This document shows positions 13,902 to 20,351 of a DNA stretch of 20,351 nt, in pieces. The notes below the pieces were generated by a model, which saw only the letters and a program-made list of their open reading frames with translations, made no database searches and had not been told where the DNA came from. Made by a program: the position numbers and the translations under genes. This DNA is from a virus: the IMG/VR virus record IMGVR_UViG_3300045007_000406, positions 1-20,351 of that record, one strand, 5' to 3'. The stretch's first letter is position 1. Every line of letters starts with the position of its first letter.

Positions 13902-14369
13902 ATGACACTGAACATCGAACGGGCGGTCACCGATCTGCAGCGGATGACCGCCAAGGAACTGCGGGACAGGTACGCCGAAGTGGTCGGCGAACAGGCCCGT
14001 AGCAGCCACAAGAACTGGCTCATCCGGCGTATCGCCTGGCGGTTGCAAGCCAACCATGAAGGCGACCTGTCCGACCGCGCCCGTCGGCGGGCCGCAGAAC
14101 TGGCTAACGACGCCGACGTGCGCGTCACGCCGCCCAGGGACCTGCGCACGGCCGCGACGAGCACCCCCGCCCCCGCAGCCCGCGACGAACGGTTGCCGAA
14201 CGACACCATCGAACGCACGTACAAGGGCCGGCTGATCCGCGTAGTCATTCGGGGGAACGAATTCGAGTACGACGGCCAACGGTACAAGTCACTCTCGGCC
14301 GTGGCCAAGGCAGTCAGCGGATCCCACTGCAATGGATTCCGCTTCTTCGGCTTGGAGGACAAGCGATGA
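13902..14369 (+). CDS. DUF2924 protein of the recombinase module
   Basis: 155 residues; ATG at 13902 with an AAGGAG site. The sequence follows DUF2924: MTLNIERAVTDLQRMTAKELRDRYAEVVGE, then SHKNWLIRRIAWRLQA, and after a proline/alanine-rich linker a second part with GRLIRVVIRGNEFEYDGQRYKSLSAVAKAVSG. In many genomes such a protein is coded immediately before a large serine recombinase. The two genes overlap here by ATGA (14366-14369), so they are almost certainly co-translated. It may bind DNA and assist or direct the recombinase, for example as a directionality factor. That is not established for the family. Confidence 0.9.
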   Translation: MTLNIERAVTDLQRMTAKELRDRYAEVVGEQARSSHKNWLIRRIAWRLQANHEGDLSDRARRRAAELANDADVRVTPPRDLRTAATSTPAPAARDERLPNDTIERTYKGRLIRVVIRGNEFEYDGQRYKSLSAVAKAVSGSHCNGFRFFGLEDKR

Positions 14370-15934
14370 CCCGGAAAACCAACAGCAAACCCACGGTCCC
14401 CACCATTCGCTGCGCGATCTACACCCGGAAATCGACCGACGAAGGTCTCGACCAAGAATTCAACTCGCTCGACGCTCAACGCGAATCGGGCGAGGCCTAC
14501 ATCGCCAGCCAGCGGGGCGCCGGGTGGGTCTGTGTGCCCGAACACTACGATGACGGCGGCTTCTCCGGCGGCAACATGGAACGCCCGGCCCTGAAACGGC
14601 TCTTGGCCGACATTGACGCCGGCAAGGTCGATTGCGTGGTGGTGTACAAGGTCGACCGCCTCAGTCGCTCGCTGCTGGACTTCGCCAAGATCATGGAGGT
14701 CTTCGAGCAGCGGAAGGTGTCCTTCGTCTCGGTGACCCAGCAATTCAATACGGCCACGTCGATGGGCCGATTGGTGCTCAACGTCCTGTTGTCGTTCGCC
14801 CAGTTCGAACGCGAGATCATCGGCGAACGCATCCGGGACAAAATCGCGGCCCAACGGCGCAGGGGCAAGTGGACGGGTGGCACGCCCGTTCTGGGCTACG
14901 ACGTGGATCGTTCGGGCCCCAGTCCCAAACTGGCGGTCAACGCGGCCGAGGCGGCCCACGTCCGCGAGATCTTCAATCTGTACCTGGCGCAGGGCTCACT
15001 TCTGCCGGTCGTCGAGGAGTTGGTCCGGCGGGGCTGGTTGAACAAGGCCTGGAAGACCAAGACCGGGAGGCCCAAGGGCGGACAGCCGTTCGACCGGGGC
15101 ACGCTGCACGCGTTGCTCACAAACCCGCTGTACGCCGGCAAGCTCCGCCACAAGACGAACCTGTACGACGGGGAGCACGAACGGATCATCGAACCCGACG
15201 TTTTTCAGAAGGTCCAGGCGCAACTCCAACAGAACAACCGCTGCGGTGGCGTCGAGGTGCGGAACCGCTATGGGGCGTTGCTGAAGCGGCTCTTGTACTG
15301 CAAAGCCTGCGGCCACACGATGGTCCACAACTTCACGGGCCGCAACGGGAGACGCTACCGGTATTACACCTGCACGCACGCCATCAAGAGCGGGCGGGCC
15401 GCTTGTCCGTCCCCGAACCTGCCGGCCGCCGAGGTCGAGAAGTTGGTGGTGGACCGGATTCGCTGTATCGCCCGCGACCAGACGCTACGCACGGAAGTGC
15501 TCCGGCAGGCACGGACGCTGGTCGCCGCCAACCTCGAGAATCTGAGAACCGAGTCGGACGGCCTGAAACGGGACTTGGCCAGATACCACGCTGAATTGCA
15601 GAAACTGACCGCCGACGGTCCGGTCCGCGGCGTGAAGGCAGATCGGATCGCCGACCTGCAATGCCTGATCGCTCAGGCCGAAACCCGGCTGGCCGAGGTG
15701 CGTGCCCAGATCCAGAAGCAGGACGACGAACGGGTCGAGGAACACGACATTCTGGCGGCGTTTGCCGATTTCGACGGCATGTGGAACACGCTGAGCCCGC
15801 GGGAGCAGGCCCAGGTGCTTACGCTGCTGGTGGAGCGGGTCGAGTTCGACGCGGCCACCAGCGAGATCCTGATCAGCTTCCACCCGTCCGCCATCAAGAC
15901 CCTGGCCCAGGAACAACGCGGGGAGAGCGTATGA
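14366..15934 (+). CDS. Large serine recombinase
   Basis: 522 residues. The catalytic domain carries RKSTDEG with serine S23 and R21, then YKVDRLSRS (94-102) and the FAQFERE helix (about 144-150), the usual active-site arginine set. A recombinase domain follows (about 175-290) with GTPVLGYDVD and GTLHALLTNPLYAGKL. The zinc ribbon has CKAC (312-315) and later C336 and C347. A coiled coil lies at about 385-455. This is the full arrangement of a large serine integrase that joins attP and attB by double-strand breaks with a covalent serine link. Overlaps by ATGA at both ends with DUF2924 and the HTH protein make a three-gene operon. The attachment sites were not identified. Confidence 0.95.
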   Translation: MTRKTNSKPTVPTIRCAIYTRKSTDEGLDQEFNSLDAQRESGEAYIASQRGAGWVCVPEHYDDGGFSGGNMERPALKRLLADIDAGKVDCVVVYKVDRLSRSLLDFAKIMEVFEQRKVSFVSVTQQFNTATSMGRLVLNVLLSFAQFEREIIGERIRDKIAAQRRRGKWTGGTPVLGYDVDRSGPSPKLAVNAAEAAHVREIFNLYLAQGSLLPVVEELVRRGWLNKAWKTKTGRPKGGQPFDRGTLHALLTNPLYAGKLRHKTNLYDGEHERIIEPDVFQKVQAQLQQNNRCGGVEVRNRYGALLKRLLYCKACGHTMVHNFTGRNGRRYRYYTCTHAIKSGRAACPSPNLPAAEVEKLVVDRIRCIARDQTLRTEVLRQARTLVAANLENLRTESDGLKRDLARYHAELQKLTADGPVRGVKADRIADLQCLIAQAETRLAEVRAQIQKQDDERVEEHDILAAFADFDGMWNTLSPREQAQVLTLLVERVEFDAATSEILISFHPSAIKTLAQEQRGESV

Positions 15935-16326
15935 TCGCGCTGCGAACGAAAGTCAAGTTCGGCCGCGCCCGAGCCGGCCGGAAACGGATGCTGCCCAAGA
16001 CGTCCGAACCCGCGGTGGTGTCTGACGGGCGGGTGCCACGCATATCCAAGCTGATGGCGTTGGCCATTCGGTTCGAGGGATTGATCCGGGATGGACAAGT
16101 GACGGACCAGTCGGAACTGGCCCGTCTGGCGCACGTCACGCAGCCGCGGGTGACGCAGATTATGAACCTGCTCCACTTGGCCCCGGACATTCGGGAATCG
16201 CTGCTGTTCCTGCCGCGGGTCACGTCGGGTAAGGCCCCGATCCACGAGAAGTTGCTGCGCCCGATCGCGGCGGAGATCGACTGGGGTAAGCAGCGGGCGA
16301 TGTGGTCGGAGTTGAGGCCGGTGTGA
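15931..16326 (+). CDS. Recombinase-associated small HTH protein
   Basis: 131 residues; starts in an ATGA overlap with the recombinase stop. The central part RVPRISKLMALAIRFEGLIRDGQVTDQSELARLAHVTQPRVTQIMNLLHLAPDIRE holds a helix-turn-helix at about residues 55-82. It ends with RPIAAEIDWGKQRAMWSEL. This small protein is the standard third member of the DUF2924 / serine recombinase module in several phyla. It probably binds DNA at or near the attachment site or represses the operon. The longer frame that opens at 15661 overlaps the recombinase and was not used. Confidence 0.85.
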   Translation: MIALRTKVKFGRARAGRKRMLPKTSEPAVVSDGRVPRISKLMALAIRFEGLIRDGQVTDQSELARLAHVTQPRVTQIMNLLHLAPDIRESLLFLPRVTSGKAPIHEKLLRPIAAEIDWGKQRAMWSELRPV

Positions 16327-16448
16327 AGTCGGGGTGGCACGCTGTCGGCGTGCGTTGTCCCCCGTCGCCCACGTCGACGCCAGTCGCGTCCTGGCGGTCA
16401 GTCCGGCGCACGAAGCCAACGTTCGCGATAGGCCGCGACAGGTGCCCA

Positions 16449-16473
16449 GACGGGCGGGGTAGCGTCGCCCGTC
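16449..16473. repeat. Perfect 8-bp dyad in the gap after the recombinase operon
   Basis: GACGGGCG (16449-16456) and CGCCCGTC (16466-16473) form a perfect eight-pair stem around a nine-base loop. It lies in the 245-base noncoding stretch between the HTH gene and the DUF4314 gene. No T tract follows. It could end the recombinase transcript inefficiently, or be part of a protein-binding site. Nothing else clear was seen in that stretch. Confidence 0.4.
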
Positions 16474-16571
16474 GTCGGGAAGAACGGGCAGATTCTGGCC
16501 CCTTGGCCTTGACCTCCGGGCACGTCGAGCCACACTCGTCCCGATTTCTAGTTCAGTCTAGGAGCAACGCT

Positions 16572-16784
16572 ATGCATACGCCCCAACCCGGCGACCGAAT
16601 TCGACTGATCGCCATGCTCGACGATCCCCATCCCGTTCCGCCCGGAACCACGGGAACAGTAACCGCTGTCAGGCTGCAACGCACTTGGAGCCAGGTGGAC
16701 GTGAAGTGGGACAACGGGCGGACGTTGATGCTTGTAGTGCCGCCGGACCAATTCGAGGTTCTCGCCCGCGATGTCAACGAGTAG
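16572..16784 (+). CDS. DUF4314 family small protein
   Basis: 70 residues. ATG at 16572 has AGGAG seven bases upstream; the frame opens earlier, at 16302, but that part is an arginine/proline shadow. The sequence follows DUF4314: PGDRIRLIAMLDDPHPVPPGTTGTVTAV, then WSQVDVKWDNGRTLMLVVPPDQFEVL. The fold is probably a small beta barrel of SH3-like type. DUF4314 proteins are common on phages and conjugative elements, and no activity is known. It points away from the recombinase gene and toward the convergent mcrC gene. Confidence 0.85.
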   Translation: MHTPQPGDRIRLIAMLDDPHPVPPGTTGTVTAVRLQRTWSQVDVKWDNGRTLMLVVPPDQFEVLARDVNE

Positions 16785-16878
16785 AGCAAGCTGTCAGGAA
16801 TGCTGCGGGGATGGTTCCCAGGCGCGATCGGAGCAGTTGGTTCCCTGCGGCTGTCTCCCGCCCATGTTCCGCTCAGCG

Positions 16879-18120
16879 TCAATTGGCATCGCCGCGAACG
16901 ATGGACGTTAAGAGTGCAAGGCAACTTTCCGGACCTGCGGCCATGGGCAGGCCGATGGAGTCGATTCGTACGATCTTGCCGTTAACGACCGTCGAAAGTA
17001 GCGTGCGAAATGAGCCGGGACCCTCCGCTGTTGGGTACACCAGCGACGCGGTCTCGGCGTCGAAGGCGACGGCGTAGGCACACATTTGAAACCGGTCCAC
17101 TCGATTTTCGTCGCCGAACTCGCGCTTGTACTTGGCATCAAGAACCCAGCGTGCCCCGGACCGCTCGACGATCAAATCTGCGGTCATCCAACGTTTCGGA
17201 TCGTCCCGCCCGGCAACGTCGTCCCATCGCCTGATACGTTGGCTGTCGCCCAGCCGACGCCAGCCTGTTTGAGCAGCCATGTCATCGAACATACGGCGTA
17301 GGGCTCGCTCCCAGACGATCGCGAGCGGCAGCGTGAAGGCCTGACCACCGCAATTCGAAGTCGGGTCCAATGCCGCTCCGACCAGGATCAACCGTGCCAG
17401 TTGCAGCACCTCCCGATAGCCCGGCGGACTGGCCCATTGGGCCGCGGTGACGGCGGTGAGCGGGTCGTTGATGTGCCGAGTGATGTGCGCCCACTGGTCA
17501 CGCAGTCGTGCGACACGCCGCAACTCGTCGGGTCGATTGCTCAACAGACTTGGGAGTCGGTCCAGGGCGAGGGCCAGCACGATGTTGAACGGCGTGTCGA
17601 GGGTTCGGTTTCGCTGCAGCTGCGGTACGCGAGGCAGGCGATGCAGCTGCCGTACCAACTCCGTAGTCAGAATCCGTCCACGGATTTCCGAATCGTCCGC
17701 CGTGACAGTCACGTACTCCTTTCGCAAGTGGCGACGCGTCACGTGTTCCAACGCATACAGGAACAGCCTGGCAATGCACTGCGGCCAGTCGTGTCCGGTC
17801 GAGACGCCAGCGTCGGGTAGCCAAGATGTCAACCGCGGAAAGTCCCCGAGATAGGCGAGCCATTCGAGCAACGTCACACCGGAGATCTTCGAGCGGACAA
17901 TCAGCCGTCGTCCGCTCGGCAGCATTACAAGCCCCACGCGACTTGCACCACGGATGGCAACCCGGTCGCCGCGCACGTCGAGCTGAATCACACCGCGGTT
18001 CACCTGTGCTTGCAGGGGCGCCCAGTCGTTCCCGAGTTCGCGTCGCGACCCCGTCCACGCCGGCATGACGCCGCTTCCGATTTCAAAGCACACGATGTCG
18101 TCAGGCCGCTGGCTGGTCAT
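16879..18120 (-). CDS. mcrC: McrC-like nuclease subunit of type IV restriction
   Basis: 413 residues. ATG at 18120 was chosen, giving a 20-base overlap with the upstream mcrB. A more upstream ATG at 18216 lies deep in mcrB and gives a cysteine/serine-rich shadow. The N-terminal half is a DNA-binding type domain with GVIQLDVRGDRVAIRG and a SKISGVTLLEWLAYLGDFP segment typical of McrC. The C-terminal PD-(D/E)XK core has IVWERALRRMF (E271), TADLIV (D315), the DAK strand WVLDAKYK (328-330) and RFQMCAYA (Q345). The protein would cut DNA once the McrB ring, driven by GTP, reaches it at modified cytosines. Size and motifs are intact, so the system looks functional. Confidence 0.9.
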   Translation of the reverse strand: MTSQRPDDIVCFEIGSGVMPAWTGSRRELGNDWAPLQAQVNRGVIQLDVRGDRVAIRGASRVGLVMLPSGRRLIVRSKISGVTLLEWLAYLGDFPRLTSWLPDAGVSTGHDWPQCIARLFLYALEHVTRRHLRKEYVTVTADDSEIRGRILTTELVRQLHRLPRVPQLQRNRTLDTPFNIVLALALDRLPSLLSNRPDELRRVARLRDQWAHITRHINDPLTAVTAAQWASPPGYREVLQLARLILVGAALDPTSNCGGQAFTLPLAIVWERALRRMFDDMAAQTGWRRLGDSQRIRRWDDVAGRDDPKRWMTADLIVERSGARWVLDAKYKREFGDENRVDRFQMCAYAVAFDAETASLVYPTAEGPGSFRTLLSTVVNGKIVRIDSIGLPMAAGPESCLALLTSIVRGDAN

Positions 18121-20290
18121 CGGTCGACTCCGACGGCGCGGCGGCATTTCGGTGCTCGACACATTGCAGCAGCAGATCCGAGATCTGCTGCTGCAAGTTG
18201 GCGTCGGCTTGGCCAAATTGCATGGTCAACAGTTCCCGGACGTACGGCAACACGCTGAACTTCACGATCTGCCGTAGCTGCTTCTCGCTCAGCGGCTTGT
18301 CGAGTTTGGGCGAGACCTCATCGTCCTCGGCCGTACGCTGCAGCATGAACAGCGCGTGACCGATGTGTTGTTCGGGGAGAATACCGTGTTCGGCCAACAA
18401 CTCGTTGCATCGCGCCAGTGCCGAGGCCTGAAACCCAAGCGGATTGTTGCCCGGTCGTTTGAGCCAACGATCAAGCGTCTCAGGCTGCGGATGCAGGTTG
18501 AGTTGCAGAAACCTCCGTTGGAGCGCCAGGTCCATGCGCCCAATCGACCGGTCGGCGCTGTTCATGGTACCGATGATGAACACGTTGCTGGGGAAGATGA
18601 AGCGTTGACCCGACAGAAGAGGAATCGGCGAGTCGCGGTATTCGAGCAGTTGCAGCAGTTCGCCAAGTACCGCCGCAGTATCGCAGCGATTGATCTCGTC
18701 CAGTACGAGCACGTGCCGAGCCTTGGGGCTCCAGTCCTTCAGTTTCGCTACCCACTTCAGGAAGAAACCCGTGCGCATTTCGAATCTAAGCGACCCGCCC
18801 TCGGACGGCTTGAGTCCCTGGAAGAAATCCTCGTAGCGCCAGCTGGCGTGCATGAACAGCACATCGGAATTGCCCTGCGGCTGGCCTTGGCGTTGTCGGA
18901 CAAAATACCGGGCGAATTGCCGGGCAATGAACGTCTTGGAGGTTCCTGGCGGGCCGACGAGGATCACTTGCCGCTTCGCCCATAGCGCTTCTTCAATGTC
19001 GGACAACAACGGCTCTGGCAACGCCGTGATCTCCGCCAGTTCGGCAATCGTCTTCGGGGCTGTCTCGTCGACCTCGCCGGTCTCTTCGTCGCCCGGTTTC
19101 GGAGCCAGCGACTTGGGACCCGGCGCGCTCCACGCACCGGTCATGGCGGCTTCGAAGAAGGGCCAAGCCCACGTGAAGTACTCGCCGATCTCTTCGACGA
19201 TCGTTGCGGCGTGTTCGGGCAAAGTGCCGAGTTGGTACTCCCGGACAATGCTGATGTCCGTCAGCGGACCGTCTGGCACGAATGTGTCGTCGCCTAGTCT
19301 AACGAGTCGTTCGGCAAAATCGGCCGGTGACAATTGTTCCTCGCGATCGCCGATGGACAGCCGCACGACCGTCTCCGCCGGGCAGTAACGAATGTAATCG
19401 GCTACGGCCTTTCGATTGCCTGCGATCGCCGCGACGAGTTGTTTCAGGTACTGGCCGCAGTAATTGCCCATCGCCAGGCCGTAGCGCCACACACGTGCGC
19501 CCCCAAGAAAGCGAACGAACAACTGCACCGATCTGGTCTTGCTTCCGGCGGCCGGATCGTAGAAGGCGAACCAATAATGATCGTGATATCCGCCTTTGCC
19601 GTAGTCATTCTTCTTGAGAATCGATAGATGTCTCTTGCCGCCGGCAACCGCGGGGTTCAGGCGTTGGATGTACCGCGTCCGTAGTCCCTCGACGATCGCC
19701 TGGCTTGGGTCACGCAGAACGTGTTCGTATCGCCGCCGATTCCGTTCGTGCCAGGGACCGTCCTCGGTGTGCTCAGTCAATTCCAGCAAAAACGCCACGG
19801 TCTCGTCCGAAAAAGTGGGAGTCGGCTCATCGTCTGTTCCCTCAGCTACGCTCGCGTCTTCGACCCCGGTCGACTCGTCAGTGTTGCTGTTGGGTTCTTC
19901 CTCCGTGGAGGCCATTCGTTCTTGCTTGATGGTGTCATCCGTCTTGATTGCCTCCTGTAACTTGGCCTGCTCGGCGTCGGTCAATGCCGCTCGCACGTAG
20001 TACGGAGCGAAGCTTGGGGCGCTCGGCGCGTGTTTCAACTGATGATCGTCGGCCCCAACCTCGACGGTCTTTGAGTTGCCCCCCATGTGCATTGGCAGCT
20101 TCGCGAAGGCTTCAAATGCGACATCTTCCGGCACGGCCCAGGCGTCCAGTGCAGACTCCTCGACATCCCAGTGCATCAGTAGATACACGACGGGCCGCTC
20201 CCGCGCCAACTCGTGGAACTGCTGAACGACGGACTCCTGCGCCGTGGACCAGTGATGCTCGAGGACTCGCGAGTTCCGCAGGGCAATCAC
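18101..20290 (-). CDS. mcrB: McrB-like AAA+ motor with an atypical N-terminal half
   Basis: 729 residues from a GTG at 20290; the frame stays open to the window edge, so a longer protein cut by the edge is possible. The AAA+ domain has Walker A GPPGTSKT (446-453), Walker B VLVLDEINR (527-535), the McrB-type GTMNSADRS (574-582) and a following arginine pair (about 592-593). The N-terminal half does not show the common DUF3578 or EVE modified-base readers. It has a start of unknown fold (about 1-125), an acidic linker (about 128-160), and a region (about 165-385) with WHERNRRRYEHVL and later YWFAFYDP and LFVRFLGG that resembles DUF2461-type spacing. That region would set target specificity. The downstream overlap with mcrC supports one operon. 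Confidence 0.85.
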   Translation of the reverse strand: MIALRNSRVLEHHWSTAQESVVQQFHELARERPVVYLLMHWDVEESALDAWAVPEDVAFEAFAKLPMHMGGNSKTVEVGADDHQLKHAPSAPSFAPYYVRAALTDAEQAKLQEAIKTDDTIKQERMASTEEEPNSNTDESTGVEDASVAEGTDDEPTPTFSDETVAFLLELTEHTEDGPWHERNRRRYEHVLRDPSQAIVEGLRTRYIQRLNPAVAGGKRHLSILKKNDYGKGGYHDHYWFAFYDPAAGSKTRSVQLFVRFLGGARVWRYGLAMGNYCGQYLKQLVAAIAGNRKAVADYIRYCPAETVVRLSIGDREEQLSPADFAERLVRLGDDTFVPDGPLTDISIVREYQLGTLPEHAATIVEEIGEYFTWAWPFFEAAMTGAWSAPGPKSLAPKPGDEETGEVDETAPKTIAELAEITALPEPLLSDIEEALWAKRQVILVGPPGTSKTFIARQFARYFVRQRQGQPQGNSDVLFMHASWRYEDFFQGLKPSEGGSLRFEMRTGFFLKWVAKLKDWSPKARHVLVLDEINRCDTAAVLGELLQLLEYRDSPIPLLSGQRFIFPSNVFIIGTMNSADRSIGRMDLALQRRFLQLNLHPQPETLDRWLKRPGNNPLGFQASALARCNELLAEHGILPEQHIGHALFMLQRTAEDDEVSPKLDKPLSEKQLRQIVKFSVLPYVRELLTMQFGQADANLQQQISDLLLQCVEHRNAAAPSESTDDQPAA
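18164..18196 (-). repeat. Perfect 15-bp inverted repeat within the mcrB 3' end
   Basis: TTGCAGCAGCAGATC (18164-18178) and GATCTGCTGCTGCAA (18182-18196) are perfect arms with a three-base centre. In the minus-strand mRNA they form a 15-pair stem that begins about 44 bases before the mcrC start at 18120. The coded protein reads LQQQISDLLLQ, so the symmetry comes from a glutamine/leucine-rich helix. Structure and amino-acid constraint both explain it, and a translational effect is possible. Confidence 0.55.
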
Positions 20291-20351
20291 GCCCCCACTC
20301 CACTCGAAGGTTGTGTGACGTATGTGCTGGGGTGACTCACCGCCTTGGGCC

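Noticed and set aside
14632-15594. A 320-residue plus-strand frame inside the recombinase
   Set aside because: It overlaps the recombinase in another frame, is arginine/glycine-rich, and has no domain signature.
16509-16537. Possible promoter with TTGACC upstream of the DUF4314 gene
   Set aside because: No acceptable -10 hexamer at the right distance (the sequence there is ACACTC).
18164-18196. Insertion-sequence end or attachment site
   Set aside because: The inverted repeat is within the intact mcrB frame and explained by a glutamine/leucine-rich helix. No transposase or target duplication is seen.

Overview
The window is a GC-rich bacterial accessory region of about 20 kb. It looks like part of an integrative, phage-related element, or a contig from one. 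No tRNA, rRNA, CRISPR array or insertion sequence was seen. Gene style fits a large-genome environmental bacterium: GC-rich codons, mixed strong and weak Shine-Dalgarno sites, and a DUF2924 / large serine recombinase / small HTH module. Planctomycetota is my best guess, with low to moderate confidence, because no host marker gene is present.

Layout, left to right. (1) 1-1899, minus strand: the N-terminal part of a phage-type hypothetical protein running off the left edge, overlapped by a ParB-domain/DNA methyltransferase fusion. (2) 1900-2515: a 0.6-kb divergent intergenic region with two strong hairpins and a promoter-like pair. (3) 2516-4883: two overlapping unknown genes. The first begins with a sliding-clamp-binding-like motif. 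The second ends in a C-terminal domain otherwise seen on large ATPase/LuxR-type regulators. (4) 4884-5684: a control region with tandem 17-bp dyads and a leader with mutually exclusive pairings, followed by an ECF-like sigma factor. (5) 5725-11422: a recombination and repair cassette made of a RecE/Exo VIII-like PD-(D/E)XK nuclease, a Sak4-like RecA-fold ATPase, a DUF669 protein, a Holliday-junction-resolvase-like nuclease, an SF2 helicase ending in an SSB-like tail, and a metallophosphoesterase. It is interrupted by one small antisense gene at 10090-10323. (6) 11426-13733: a compact run of small genes, including a dATP/dGTP diphosphohydrolase N-terminal-domain protein and a mini HExxH protein. 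(7) 13902-16326: DUF2924, large serine recombinase and HTH protein, overlapping by ATGA junctions; then a noncoding stretch with a dyad and a DUF4314 protein. (8) 16879 to the right edge, minus strand: a type IV restriction pair, McrC and McrB, with an unusual McrB N-terminal half.

How the parts may work together (inference): the serine recombinase moves the element. The sigma factor and leader elements may switch on the recombination cassette. The nuclease, Sak4 and DUF669 proteins would do homologous annealing, with helicase, resolvase and phosphoesterase for processing. The methyltransferase carries an adenine-type DPPY motif, which should not create targets for a cytosine-methylation-dependent McrBC next door. 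No terminase, portal, capsid or tail gene is visible, so this is either a non-structural part of a prophage or a non-viral integrative element. The least explained parts are the two-gene module at 2516-4883, the control region before the sigma factor, and the helicase with the SSB-like tail.
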